Made by a program: the position numbers and the translations under genes
Source: Desulfobulbaceae bacterium
Lineage (GTDB): Bacteria; Desulfobacterota; Desulfobulbia; Desulfobulbales; Desulfobulbaceae
NCBI GenBank assembly: GCA_027011235.1
Contig: JALVAI010000496.1
Location: forward strand, 1 to 15,815
Direction: 5' to 3'
Length of the DNA stretch: 15,815 bases
Notes under the pieces: model-generated
The model's input: only the letters and a program-made list of their open reading frames with translations
Database searches by the model: none
What the model was told of the DNA's origin: nothing
In this document: positions 1-7,245 of the stretch, one piece after another
Layout: each line of letters starts with the position of its first letter
Numbering within the stretch: the first letter of the stretch is position 1

Positions 1-106
1 GTATCATTTCTCTCCATCATATTGCCCATAAACAGCATTGCTTGACCAATGACCAAGTGACCGGAAGATCATGAAAAGCTCCCTTTGGTCCCAATATGTT
101 TCAATT
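1..106. other. Unassigned flank beyond the terminator
   Basis: These bases lie past the rplQ terminator and nothing can be named with confidence. On the minus strand a 22-codon frame (4-72), MIFRSLGHWSSNAVYGQYDG and then EK, has ATG six bases after GGGAG, but it is too short to identify. Another minus-strand frame starting at an ATG in the same stretch (MLFMGNMMERND) stays open to the edge. On the plus strand two frames end here, giving possible C-termini of a convergent gene. Sequence to the left of the window is needed. Confidence 0.3.
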
Positions 107-146
107 AAAAAAAAAGGCTGGTTGATGATTACTCATCGAACCAGCC
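107..146 (-). terminator. Intrinsic terminator of the alpha operon
   Basis: On the minus strand GGCTGGTT and AACCAGCC form an 8-bp stem, stacked on GATGA/TCATC with one bulged C and a GTAA loop (116-146), followed by nine T residues (107-115). This is a textbook rho-independent terminator, 50 bases after the rplQ stop. On the plus strand the other side of the stem has no T-run, so it works in the minus direction only. It marks the end of the ribosomal-protein transcript. Confidence 0.95.
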
Positions 147-195
147 GGCTGTACCAATCTTCCCCTGTCTTGTATACAGGTTGGCGCAAATGTTT

Positions 196-594
196 TTATT
201 CAACCTCTTCGCTATCGGGTTCCTCTTCGATAACCTCTTCATACCCGACAAGCTCAACAATGGCCATGGGCGCAGCATCTCCATACCGGGTGCCGGTACG
301 AATAATACGTGTGTATCCACCCTGCCGATCCGCATACTGTTCGCTCAATTCGTCAAAAAGTTTGGCAACGATGTCTTTGGTACGGATATAGGACAGGGCC
401 TGTCGTCGTGCATGCAGATCGCCCCGTTTGCCCAAGGTAATCATTTTTTCAGCGATCCTGCGAACTTCCTTGGCTTTCGGCACCGTGGTTACAATACGCT
501 CATGCTCAAGCAGAGAGGTTACGATGTTACGAAGCATGGCCTTTCTATGGGATGGATTACGGCCTAATTTGCGGCCTGCTACTTTATGTCTCAT
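196..594 (-). CDS. rplQ: 50S ribosomal protein L17
   Basis: L17 of 132 residues: MRHKVAGRKLGRNPSHRKAM, LRNIVTSLLEHERIVTTVPKAKEVRRIAEKMITLGKRGD and the C-terminal TGTRYGDAAPMAIVELVGYEE. It is a 50S protein near the tunnel exit. The last 17 residues are strongly acidic (EEVIEEEPDSEEVE), a short extension beyond the E. coli protein. Start ATG with AGAAGGA upstream, 56 bases after rpoA. It is the last gene of the alpha operon; a small hairpin (CCTGT/ACAGG, 164-180) and then a strong terminator follow. Confidence 0.99.
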   Translation of the reverse strand: MRHKVAGRKLGRNPSHRKAMLRNIVTSLLEHERIVTTVPKAKEVRRIAEKMITLGKRGDLHARRQALSYIRTKDIVAKLFDELSEQYADRQGGYTRIIRTGTRYGDAAPMAIVELVGYEEVIEEEPDSEEVE

Positions 595-650
595 TGTTTT
601 GTCCTTCTTTTTCTCTTACCCTGATCTGACAACCCTGCCGTTATTGATGG

Positions 651-1697
651 TTAGCCTTCTTCTCCATCTTCCTCGGATTCTCCGGGGGCCTTCCATCCCT
701 CTACCTTCATACCCAGGGTCAGATCATGCTCGGCAAGAAGCGCTTTTATTTCGTTGAGTGATTTACGACCAAAATTTTTCGTTTTTAACATCTCCGCATC
801 TGTCTTCTGCACCAGCTGACCGATATACTGAATGTCAGCATTCTTCAAACAGTTGGCAGACCTGACAGAGAGCTCGAGATCTTCAACATTTTTGTCAAGG
901 AATGGCGGATAGACAATATCGTCACCTTCTCCTTCAACCTTGTCCGGCGCCTTTGCCTTGTCCTCGTCAAAGTTGATAAAAATGGTCATCTGTTCCTTGA
1001 GGATCTTGGCGGCATACGCCAGAGCGTTTTCCGGGGTAACACTTCCATCCGTCTCGACTTCCATGGTCAAGCGGTCATAATCAGTCCGTTGACCGACACG
1101 GGCGGAACTGACAACATACTGTATCCGCAGGATGGGGGAAAAGGCGGCATCAATGGGAATGACCCCAATGGGCTGGTCCTCGCGTTTATTCTGTTCCGCC
1201 GGTACATACCCCTTGCCCCATTGCACCTCGAGCTCGGCCCGGAAGGTGGTATCGGAACCAGTGATAGTGCATATATGCTGATCAGGATTCATAACCTCGA
1301 CATGGGCGCCACCGTTGATATCGGCGGCTGTCACTGTTCCGGTCCCTTTTTTCTCAAGCACAACCACAACGGTGTCAGGACTGTTCAGCTTCAGTCGGAC
1401 CAATTTGAGATTGAGTATAATTTCGGCAACATCCTCATGGATACCGTCAATAGTGGTAAATTCGTGCAGGGCGTTATCAATTTTAACAGAGGTAATGGCG
1501 GCCCCTCTGATGGAAGAGAGCAATATACGACGCAAGGAATTACCGATTGTGGCCGCAAAACCGCGTTCAAACGGTTGACAGATAAAACGACCGTAGCGCT
1601 CAGTATGCGTCTCCTCCGTAACTTCCAAACGTTCCGGAGTGACAAGCTCATGCCAGTTTTTATAAAAGGGATTTTCGTCCCGTATTTCCTGTACCAT
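651..1697 (-). CDS. rpoA: DNA-directed RNA polymerase subunit alpha
   Basis: RNA polymerase alpha, 348 residues. The N-terminal dimerisation and beta/beta'-binding domain covers about residues 1-240 (GFAATIGNSLRRILLSSIRGAAITSVKI), then a linker, then the C-terminal domain (263-336) with VRSANCLKNADIQYIGQLV and GRKSLNEIK. Arg279 corresponds to E. coli Arg265, which contacts UP-element DNA. The C-terminus ends in an acidic tail, GESEEDGEEG. Start ATG with only a weak AGG nearby, 21 bases after rpsD, so coupling to S4 translation is likely. The protein is ordinary in length. Confidence 0.99.
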   Translation of the reverse strand: MVQEIRDENPFYKNWHELVTPERLEVTEETHTERYGRFICQPFERGFAATIGNSLRRILLSSIRGAAITSVKIDNALHEFTTIDGIHEDVAEIILNLKLVRLKLNSPDTVVVVLEKKGTGTVTAADINGGAHVEVMNPDQHICTITGSDTTFRAELEVQWGKGYVPAEQNKREDQPIGVIPIDAAFSPILRIQYVVSSARVGQRTDYDRLTMEVETDGSVTPENALAYAAKILKEQMTIFINFDEDKAKAPDKVEGEGDDIVYPPFLDKNVEDLELSVRSANCLKNADIQYIGQLVQKTDAEMLKTKNFGRKSLNEIKALLAEHDLTLGMKVEGWKAPGESEEDGEEG

Positions 1698-1718
1698 GCA
1701 ATACCTGATTCTTAGGGT

Positions 1719-2348
1719 TTACTTGGAGTACAACTCGACAATAAGCTGCTCATGAATCGGAAGTGTTATCTCTTCACGATTTGGCATCGCCTTCACGGTT
1801 CCCTGGAAATTTTTCTGATCAAGTTCAATCCAGCTCGGGACTCCACGGCGGGCGGCACCTTCAAGATTGTCTTTAATCATTTCATTGCTTCGGCTCTTCT
1901 CCTTCAGGCTGATCACATCTCCTTCACAGACAAAATAGGATGGTATGTTAATTTTCTTCCCGTTGACGGTAAAGTGATTATGTCGAATCAGTTGCCGGGC
2001 CTGGTCACGTGAACTGGCAAAACCAAGCCGATAAACGGTATTGTCAAGTCGACGCTCAAGCATGATCAGTAAATTCTCACCGGTTACGCCCTTTGCCTGG
2101 TCCGCCATATGAAAATAGCGGCGAAACTGCTTCTCAAGCATCCCGTACATGTGTTTGACTTTTTGTTTTTCACGCAACTGCACTGCGTAGTCAGACACCT
2201 TGCGAAAACGATTCTGCCCATGCTGGCCGGGAGAATAGGACCGCCGTTCAAACGAGCATTTATCGGAATAGCACCGATCGCCCTTGAGAAAAAGTTTTAA
2301 ATTTTCACGCCTGCATGCCCTGCAGGATGCTCCGGTATATCTGGCCAA
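1719..2348 (-). CDS. rpsD: 30S ribosomal protein S4, zinc form
   Basis: S4 of 209 residues. The N-terminal zinc finger has Cys9, Cys12, Cys26 and Cys31, the same spacing as in Thermus S4; E. coli S4 lacks it. The S4 RNA-binding domain (LERRLDNTVYRLGFASSRDQARQLIRHNHFTVNGKKINIPSY, about 96-138) follows. S4 initiates 30S body assembly and, in E. coli, represses the alpha operon. The start is TTG, with GGAGGG six bases upstream, and the next residues ARYTGASCRACRRE match the family. The stop is 21 bases before rpoA. Confidence 0.99.
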   Translation of the reverse strand: MARYTGASCRACRRENLKLFLKGDRCYSDKCSFERRSYSPGQHGQNRFRKVSDYAVQLREKQKVKHMYGMLEKQFRRYFHMADQAKGVTGENLLIMLERRLDNTVYRLGFASSRDQARQLIRHNHFTVNGKKINIPSYFVCEGDVISLKEKSRSNEMIKDNLEGAARRGVPSWIELDQKNFQGTVKAMPNREEITLPIHEQLIVELYSK

Positions 2349-2437
2349 AGTAGCCCTCCATCAATAATCGGTATCGGTTTTATGCAGCGTTCAGTCATTC
2401 CACTGGCTGCGACCGTACAATCGTACGCCTTGCGTAC

Positions 2438-2833
2438 TTACACTCGTCTCCGCTTGGGAGGTTTGCACCCGTTATGCGGTATAGACGTCACATCAACAAT
2501 CTTACTGACATCAAGTTCTGCCGTTATCAGCGCGCGAAGGGCCGCTTCCCGACCAGGTCCTGGCCCCTTTACCCGGACTTCGACCTTGCGCAGTCCATGC
2601 TCCTTGGCCTTGTCAACGGCATCACTCAAGGCTTTCTGGGCGGCAAAAGGAGTAGATTTACGGGATCCCTTGAAACCTATAACCCCGGCGCTTGACCAGG
2701 CGATCGTATTCCCCTGGCGATCGGCAATGGTAACAACCGTATTGTTAAATGTTGAGTAAATAAAAATTATACCTTCCGGAATATTCTTTTTTTCCCGGCG
2801 CTTACTCCGACCACCTTTTCCTGCCTTAGCCAT
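2438..2833 (-). CDS. rpsK: 30S ribosomal protein S11
   Basis: S11 of 131 residues, with KKNIPEGIIFIYSTFNNTVVTIAD, GFKGSRKSTPFAAQKA and the C-terminal VTSIPHNGCKPPKRRRV. The asparagine-glycine in PHNGC corresponds to the site where E. coli S11 forms isoaspartate. S11 shapes the platform near the Shine-Dalgarno helix in the 30S. The frame is open 15 codons further upstream to a TTG, but I chose the ATG at 2833, where GGAG is five bases upstream and the family N-terminus starts. The 92-base gap before it contains an inverted repeat (2859-2902). Confidence 0.98.
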   Translation of the reverse strand: MAKAGKGGRSKRREKKNIPEGIIFIYSTFNNTVVTIADRQGNTIAWSSAGVIGFKGSRKSTPFAAQKALSDAVDKAKEHGLRKVEVRVKGPGPGREAALRALITAELDVSKIVDVTSIPHNGCKPPKRRRV

Positions 2834-2925
2834 AACTGCTCCACATAAGTATTCATCACCCCTTGATTCGTTAACCAACCATCATGTCTAAAAAATCAGG
2901 GGCTATAATAGTATTTTCACTAAAT

Positions 2926-3288
2926 TTATCGCCGCACGGAACCACGTCTCGGACCTTTTCTTGTCCGCGCATTGGTCTTTGTCCTCTGTCCCCGGCAGGG
3001 AAGACTAACCCGATGACGGCGACCACGGTAACACCCAAGGTCCATAAGACGCTTGATATTCATGGATACTTCACGACGCTTATCGCCTTCAACCACATAA
3101 TCATTTTCAATGATTTTCCGAATACGGGTAACATCATCACCACTCAGATCATCACTGTTCATCTGATATGGAAGGTCGGCCTTATCGAGAATCTCTCGGG
3201 CCGTGGTCAGTCCTATACCGTAAATATAGGTCAATGCCCGATCCATATGCTTGTTTCGTGGTAAATCCACGCCTGCTATCCGTGCCAA
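2926..3288 (-). CDS. rpsM: 30S ribosomal protein S13
   Basis: S13 of 120 residues: ARIAGVDLPRNKHMDRALTY, IYGIGLTTAREIL (helix-two-turn-helix), then the basic tail with GQRTKTNARTRKGPRRGS. S13 sits at the top of the 30S head, contacts S19, P-site tRNA and the L5 bridge. The start is TTG, with AAGGAGC at the right distance (about eight bases); the following residues match the family exactly and no ATG is nearby. In E. coli this gene begins with GUG inside the S4-binding pseudoknot; no such leader could be recognised in the 45-base gap here. Confidence 0.98.
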   Translation of the reverse strand: MARIAGVDLPRNKHMDRALTYIYGIGLTTAREILDKADLPYQMNSDDLSGDDVTRIRKIIENDYVVEGDKRREVSMNIKRLMDLGCYRGRRHRVSLPCRGQRTKTNARTRKGPRRGSVRR

Positions 3289-3333
3289 GATATTGCTCCT
3301 TGTTAAGCTTGAAAACAGTTATTCGGCAAAAAA

Positions 3334-3447
3334 TTATCCCTGCCGCTGTTTATGTTTTTTATTCGTACAGCTGACACGTACGATACCCTTGCGCTTGATG
3401 ATCTTACAATTGGCGCACATTTTTTTTACTGACGATCGCACCTTCAT
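3334..3447 (-). CDS. rpmJ: 50S ribosomal protein L36, zinc form
   Basis: A 37-residue protein, MKVRSSVKKMCANCKIIKRK and then GIVRVSCTNKKHKQRQG. The ligands Cys11, Cys14, Cys27 and His32 give the classic L36 zinc finger, so this is the zinc-dependent form, not the zinc-free paralogue. L36 is a small 50S protein inserted late into 23S rRNA. Start ATG with AAGGAGAG ten or so bases upstream; stop TAA. The gene is short and easily missed. It lies between infA (102-base gap) and rpsM (45-base gap), the usual order infA-rpmJ-rpsM. Confidence 0.98.
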   Translation of the reverse strand: MKVRSSVKKMCANCKIIKRKGIVRVSCTNKKHKQRQG

Positions 3448-3549
3448 GATTATCTCTCCTTAGTGATCAGCAGTTACAGACAGGCACCCTCTGCCGAAAT
3501 AGATAATGCGGTTACAAATATAAAATTTCATAACCACATGCAAATTATA

Positions 3550-3786
3550 TCACTTTTTCCCCTTACCGCCCTTGGAACGAAAGGTCACCCGGCCCCGGGT
3601 AAGATCATATGGCGAAAGCTCGACCGTTACCTTATCACCGGGAAGGATCTTTATATAATGCATACGCATTTTTCCTGAAATATGAGCCAGTACCTTATGG
3701 CCATTTTCCAGTTCAACCCGAAACATTGCATTGGGCAGGGGTTCTATAATGGTTCCCTCAACTTCAATGGCCTCTTCTTTTGCCAT
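3550..3786 (-). CDS. infA: Translation initiation factor IF-1
   Basis: IF-1, an OB-fold S1-type protein of 78 residues that binds the 30S A site during initiation. MAKEEAIEVEGTIIEPLPN, AMFRVELENGHKVLAHISGKMR and the following ILPGDKVTVELSPYDLTRGRVTFRS are diagnostic. Most IF-1 proteins are about 72 residues; this one has a six-residue basic tail GGKGKK (73-78). The ATG has only a weak upstream AGTGGA. It has its own promoter (3829-3856), and the 102-base gap to rpmJ is the second longest in this block and shows no firm promoter. Confidence 0.99.
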   Translation of the reverse strand: MAKEEAIEVEGTIIEPLPNAMFRVELENGHKVLAHISGKMRMHYIKILPGDKVTVELSPYDLTRGRVTFRSKGGKGKK

Positions 3787-3828
3787 AATGTATATCCACT
3801 ATTGATTAATTTTGGAGCAAAATTTTAT

Positions 3829-3856
3829 ATTATAACGGATTATCTTCTTTTTTCAA
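3829..3856 (-). promoter_or_regulatory. Sigma-70 type promoter before infA
   Basis: On the minus strand TTGAAA (3851-3856) and TATAAT (3829-3834) are separated by 16 bases, a near-consensus promoter. The -35 is preceded by A/T-rich sequence that could act as an UP element. Transcription would start near 3822, giving a leader of about 36 bases before the infA ATG. A small hairpin AATTTT/AAAATT with a GCTCC loop (3808-3824) would lie at the 5' end of that RNA. The map-infA gap (3787-3909) is otherwise non-coding. The promoter would serve infA to rplQ. Confidence 0.75.
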
Positions 3857-3866
3857 GTTATTTAAC

Positions 3867-3919
3867 GAATAATTGAGAAAATCCCGCATAAAAATATATC
3901 GACAAAAGATCAATTATCC
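3867..3919 (-). other. Inverted repeat spanning map stop and map-infA gap
   Basis: In minus-strand RNA GGAUAAUUGA (3910-3919, containing the map stop UGA) can pair with UCAAUUAUUC (3867-3876) as a 10-bp stem with one G-U wobble and a 33-base loop. It lies directly upstream of the infA promoter. No U-run follows, so it is a poor candidate for an intrinsic terminator. It may be a weak 3'-end or processing structure of the upstream transcript, or chance in A/T-rich DNA. Confidence 0.35.
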
Positions 3920-4698
3920 CCTTTTGATCGTGAACTGAGAACAAAAGGTCCATCGGCGGTGACGGCCACCGAATGTTCGAAATGGGCAGAAGGTTTACCA
4001 TCGGCAGTGACAACGGTCCACTTGTCCCGCAGGACACGAACCTTTTCCGTGCCAAGATTTACCATGGGTTCAATGGCAACCACCATGCCCTCAACAAGGC
4101 GGGGTGATGCCTTTTTCTGTACATAATTTGGAATCTCGGGAGGCTCATGCAGATTACTTCCTATCCCGTGACCAACAAATTGTCGAACCACTGAAAAACC
4201 CTGTTCTTCGACATGTTCCTGCACAGCCCTTGAGATATCAGCAACCCGATTACCGATTTTTACCTGCTCGATTGCTCTTGCCAAGGCCTCTTCAGTAACC
4301 AGGAGCAATTGTCGGACCCTTCTGGAAACAGTACCAACCGGAATGGTCACGGCGCTGTCACCATAAAATCCCTGATACTTGGTGCCAAAGTCAACGGAAA
4401 CGATATCGCCGTCGTGTATTGTTGTCCGCTTGGAAGGTATCCCGTGTACAACCTGTTCATTGACAGAGACACAGAGGGAGGCGGGAAAGCCGCGATATCC
4501 TTTGAAAGCTGGTTCCGCGCCATGATCACGGCAGTACTCTTCGGCCCACTTATCAAGCTGGTGTGTGGTCAGGCCGGCCCGAATTTTGCTTTCAAGCAGA
4601 GAAAGGACACCGGCAACGATCTGGTTTGCCTTGTGCATCACCGCAATCTCTTCTGGAGATTTGACAGTAATTGCGCTTTCCCTGCCGGAGTTACTCAC
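3910..4698 (-). CDS. map: Methionine aminopeptidase, type I
   Basis: Type I methionine aminopeptidase, 262 residues, which removes the initiator methionine from nascent proteins. Metal ligands expected for the family are present: Asp103 (VDFG), Asp114 (GDSAV), His177 (GHGIG), Glu210 (IEPM) and Glu241 (FEHSV); His85 and His184 match the E. coli catalytic histidines. No N-terminal SH3-binding zinc extension. The start is GTG, which begins 6 bases after the secY stop with GAGG overlapping that stop; the upstream frame gives no better start. Placement between secY and infA without adk differs from the Bacillus order (secY-adk-map-infA). Confidence 0.99.
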   Translation of the reverse strand: MSNSGRESAITVKSPEEIAVMHKANQIVAGVLSLLESKIRAGLTTHQLDKWAEEYCRDHGAEPAFKGYRGFPASLCVSVNEQVVHGIPSKRTTIHDGDIVSVDFGTKYQGFYGDSAVTIPVGTVSRRVRQLLLVTEEALARAIEQVKIGNRVADISRAVQEHVEEQGFSVVRQFVGHGIGSNLHEPPEIPNYVQKKASPRLVEGMVVAIEPMVNLGTEKVRVLRDKWTVVTADGKPSAHFEHSVAVTADGPFVLSSRSKGDN

Positions 4699-4704
4699 GA
4701 TCCC

Positions 4705-6009
4705 TCAACGTCGTCCCTTCATGCGACCGGCCTTCATGAATCCATCATAATTACGCATGACAAGATGAGATTCAATCTGGGAAATTGTGTCAATTGCAAC
4801 ACCGACAACAATGAGCAGGGCCGTACCTCCAAAATAGAATGGTACGTTAAATTTATTGATCAACAGGGTCGGCATTACACAGACGGCACTAAGATAAATG
4901 GCACCTATTACTGTTATTCGGGTCAAGACATAATCTATAAACTCAGCGGTCTTCTTGCCAGGTCGAATACCGGGGATAAATCCACCGTTTTTCTTGAGAT
5001 TTTCGGCAACGTCATCGGGCTTGAAAGTAACAGCGGTATAGAAAAAACAGAAAAATACCAGCATGCCCACATACAGGACATAGTAATAGACGGTGCCTGG
5101 AGAAAGCATGGCTGAAACCTGCTGCACCCAGTCTACCTTGATAAAAGACCCGATTGTGGCGGGAAACATCATGATGGATGATGCAAAAATCGGAGGAATA
5201 ACCCCGGATATATTGAGTTTAAGGGGCAAGTGGGAAGATTGTCCCCCATATACCTTGCGTCCGACAACTCGTTTTGCATATTGAATAGGAATACGGCGTT
5301 GCGCAGTTTCTACAAAAACAATAAAGGCCACCACCAGAAACATCAGAATCAACATGACCGGTACAAAGACAACCGCTATTTCTCCGGCCTTTATCAGCTG
5401 AATGGAATTCCCGACAGCAGCCGGCATCCTGGCAACGATTCCGGCAAATATGATCAGCGATATTCCGTTTCCGACTCCACGCTCGGTCATCTGCTCACCA
5501 AGCCACATGATAAAGGCGGTTCCTGTTGTCAGGGTCAGCACGGTCATCAGTTTGAACTGGAGACCGGGGACTAGGACAATGGCAGCGCCGCCGGGACCAG
5601 ACATTCCCTCAAGTCCGGTTGCAATAAAAAAGCCCTGGATAATAGAAAGACCAACCGTGGAGTATCGCGTATACTGGGTGATCTTGCGGTGACCTGCTTC
5701 ACCTTCCTTGGAAAGGGCCTCGAGCTGGGGAATAACAACGGTAAGCAACTGAATAATGATCGAGGCCGAAATATACGGCATGATTCCAAGGGCGAATATC
5801 GAAAAATTCTTTAAAGCGCCCCCGGAAAACATATTGAACATGCCAAACAGAGTACCTGCATTCTGCTGAAAAAACGCTGCAAGGGCTTCACCGTTAATGC
5901 CAGGTGTCGGTATCTGAACGCCCATCCGGTAGACAAAAAGCATAAAGAGGGTGAACATCACCCTCTTTCTCAACTCCGGAATATTGGCCGCGCTGGCAAG
6001 TCCACTCAT
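4705..6009 (-). CDS. secY: Preprotein translocase subunit SecY
   Basis: SecY, 434 residues, the channel-forming inner-membrane subunit of the SecYEG translocon. Ten hydrophobic segments are visible (for example about 17-36, 73-93, 116-134, 152-172, 182-198, 212-233, 267-290). The plug region is about 55-70. The motif GEQMTERGVGNGIS (171-184) and the cytosolic loop QRRIPIQYAKR (237-247) are typical, as is FIPGIRPGKKTAEFID in the loop that touches SecA and ribosomes; it includes the conserved arginine equivalent to E. coli Arg357. Start ATG three bases after rplO with AAGGAG. The stop is 6 bases before map. Confidence 0.99.
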   Translation of the reverse strand: MSGLASAANIPELRKRVMFTLFMLFVYRMGVQIPTPGINGEALAAFFQQNAGTLFGMFNMFSGGALKNFSIFALGIMPYISASIIIQLLTVVIPQLEALSKEGEAGHRKITQYTRYSTVGLSIIQGFFIATGLEGMSGPGGAAIVLVPGLQFKLMTVLTLTTGTAFIMWLGEQMTERGVGNGISLIIFAGIVARMPAAVGNSIQLIKAGEIAVVFVPVMLILMFLVVAFIVFVETAQRRIPIQYAKRVVGRKVYGGQSSHLPLKLNISGVIPPIFASSIMMFPATIGSFIKVDWVQQVSAMLSPGTVYYYVLYVGMLVFFCFFYTAVTFKPDDVAENLKKNGGFIPGIRPGKKTAEFIDYVLTRITVIGAIYLSAVCVMPTLLINKFNVPFYFGGTALLIVVGVAIDTISQIESHLVMRNYDGFMKAGRMKGRR

Positions 6010-6012
6010 TAT

Positions 6013-6453
6013 CTACTCCTTTACAGAGCCGCCGGCGGCAACTATCTTTTCGGCAGCGCCCCGACTGACCTTATCAACATCAACGGTCAGAGATTTTGTA
6101 AGTTCGCCGTTGGCGAGCACTTTGACAGGGGAACCGTTGTTCTTGACAATCCCTGCTTTTACCAGCGCGTCATGATCAACAACACTGCCTTCCTCAAACT
6201 GATCAAGCTCGGCAAGCGACACTATTGTATAGTGAGTTTTAAATATATTGGTAAACCCTCTTTTCGGCAGACGTCTGTGCAATGGCATCTGTCCACCTTC
6301 AAAGCCTGGTTTCTGGCTGAACCCGGACCGGGATCGAGCACCTTTATGACCGCGGCCAGCGGTTTTTCCCAAACCACTTCCAGGACCTCTACCCACACGT
6401 TTATTTCTACGTCGCGCCCCCTTTTCAGGGGAGAGGTTGTTCAATTTAAGCAT
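6013..6453 (-). CDS. rplO: 50S ribosomal protein L15
   Basis: L15 of 146 residues with the glycine- and arginine-rich N-terminal extension MLKLNNLSPEKGARRRNKR, VGRGPGSGLGKTAGRGHKG and the FEGGQMPLHRRLPKRGF motif (about 51-67). The extension threads into 23S rRNA; the C-terminal part is globular. Start ATG three bases after rpmD. The last codons, AAG GAG TAG, form the ribosome-binding site of secY, also three bases downstream, so rpmD-rplO-secY translation is tightly linked. Confidence 0.99.
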   Translation of the reverse strand: MLKLNNLSPEKGARRRNKRVGRGPGSGLGKTAGRGHKGARSRSGFSQKPGFEGGQMPLHRRLPKRGFTNIFKTHYTIVSLAELDQFEEGSVVDHDALVKAGIVKNNGSPVKVLANGELTKSLTVDVDKVSRGAAEKIVAAGGSVKE

Positions 6454-6456
6454 TTT

Positions 6457-6636
6457 TTATTCCTCAACCCGTACAAGATGTTGAACCTTGGCAATCATAC
6501 CACGAATTTCAGGTGTATTTTTTCGTGTCACCGTTTTGTACATCCTGGTCAATCCAAGACCAACCAGAGTTGCCCTGATCTTCCTGGTGCTGCCAATTTT
6601 ACTTTTAATTTGGGTAATTGTAATAGTATCCTTCAT
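6457..6636 (-). CDS. rpmD: 50S ribosomal protein L30
   Basis: L30 of 59 residues: MKDTITITQIKSKIGSTRKI, then RATLVGLGLTRMYKTVTRKNTPEIRGMIAKVQHLVRVEE, the normal small ferredoxin-like protein of the 50S. The reading frame stays open upstream into rpsE, but I place the start at the ATG at 6636, where GAGGA precedes it closely and the family N-terminus begins; the longer version would be too long for L30 and would overlap rpsE. The last codons GAG GAA TAA serve as the ribosome-binding site of rplO, only 3 bases downstream. Confidence 0.97.
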   Translation of the reverse strand: MKDTITITQIKSKIGSTRKIRATLVGLGLTRMYKTVTRKNTPEIRGMIAKVQHLVRVEE

Positions 6637-6667
6637 GTCCTCGATCCGTCGGTAGTAAAAAGTTGTT

Positions 6668-7180
6668 CTATGCCACCATTTCATCAACATTGAGACCACG
6701 AAGGCTTGCTATCTGCTCAGCCGAACGCATGCGCCTCAACCCATCCATGGTCGCTTTGACCAGGTTATGGGGATTATTCGACCCCAGACATTTCGTCAGA
6801 ATATTCTGGACACCGGCAGCCTCAAGAACAGCGCGCACCGCACCACCGGCAATTACCCCGGTACCATCGGAAGCCGGTTTCAACATGACAGAGCCGGACT
6901 TGAACTTGCCAATGATTTCATGCGGTATGGAGACATCGGTTAAGGAAACCGGCTGCATGTCCTTTCTTGCCCGTTCAATACCCTTACGAATAGCTTCCGG
7001 GACCTGATTGGCCTTGCCGAGTCCATATCCAACCCGTCCCTTGCCATCGCCAACAACGACAATGGCGCTAAAGCTGAAACGGCGACCACCTTTAACGACC
7101 TTGGCCACACGGTTGATAAACACTATTTTTTCGATGAGCTCTTCCTGATCTCCATCTTTTGAACGTTTAAAATCAGCCAA
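6668..7180 (-). CDS. rpsE: 30S ribosomal protein S5
   Basis: S5 of 170 residues. The N-terminal double-stranded-RNA-binding-like domain carries ELIEKIVFINRVAKVVKGGRRFSFSAIVVVGDGKGRVG (about 14-51), followed by the C-terminal domain with GTGVIAGGAVRAVLEAAGVQ. S5 joins S3 and S4 in the mRNA entry channel and affects decoding fidelity. The start is TTG with GGGGG six bases upstream, an imperfect ribosome-binding site. The upstream gap is A/T-rich and has no in-frame ATG that would fit the family. Its 3' end is followed by rpmD after 31 bases. Confidence 0.98.
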   Translation of the reverse strand: MADFKRSKDGDQEELIEKIVFINRVAKVVKGGRRFSFSAIVVVGDGKGRVGYGLGKANQVPEAIRKGIERARKDMQPVSLTDVSIPHEIIGKFKSGSVMLKPASDGTGVIAGGAVRAVLEAAGVQNILTKCLGSNNPHNLVKATMDGLRRMRSAEQIASLRGLNVDEMVA

Positions 7181-7245
7181 GAAATACCCCCGTATTGTTT
7201 CCTTTTTGTCTGATAAATTGAATATATATCAAATATAAAGTTTTA

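Noticed and set aside
181..567. Long plus-strand open frames opposite rplQ, rpoA, infA, map, secY, rplR and others
   Set aside because: Each lies antisense to a well-conserved gene, lacks family resemblance and has no sensible ribosome-binding context. They are shadows of the coding strand.
2834..2878. Longer rpsK from a TTG
   Set aside because: The ATG at 2833 has a clear GGAG and begins the conserved S11 N-terminus.
3289..3333. S4-binding alpha-operon pseudoknot before rpsM
   Set aside because: Only 45 bases, A/T-rich, and no arrangement resembling the E. coli alpha leader could be found by eye.
3448..3549. A second promoter in the infA-rpmJ gap
   Set aside because: TTGCAT and TATATT are present but only 15 bases apart, and the region is A/T-rich; not convincing.
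6637..6699. Longer rpmD extending into rpsE
   Set aside because: L30 is about 60 residues; the extra 21 residues overlap the end of rpsE and resemble nothing in the family.
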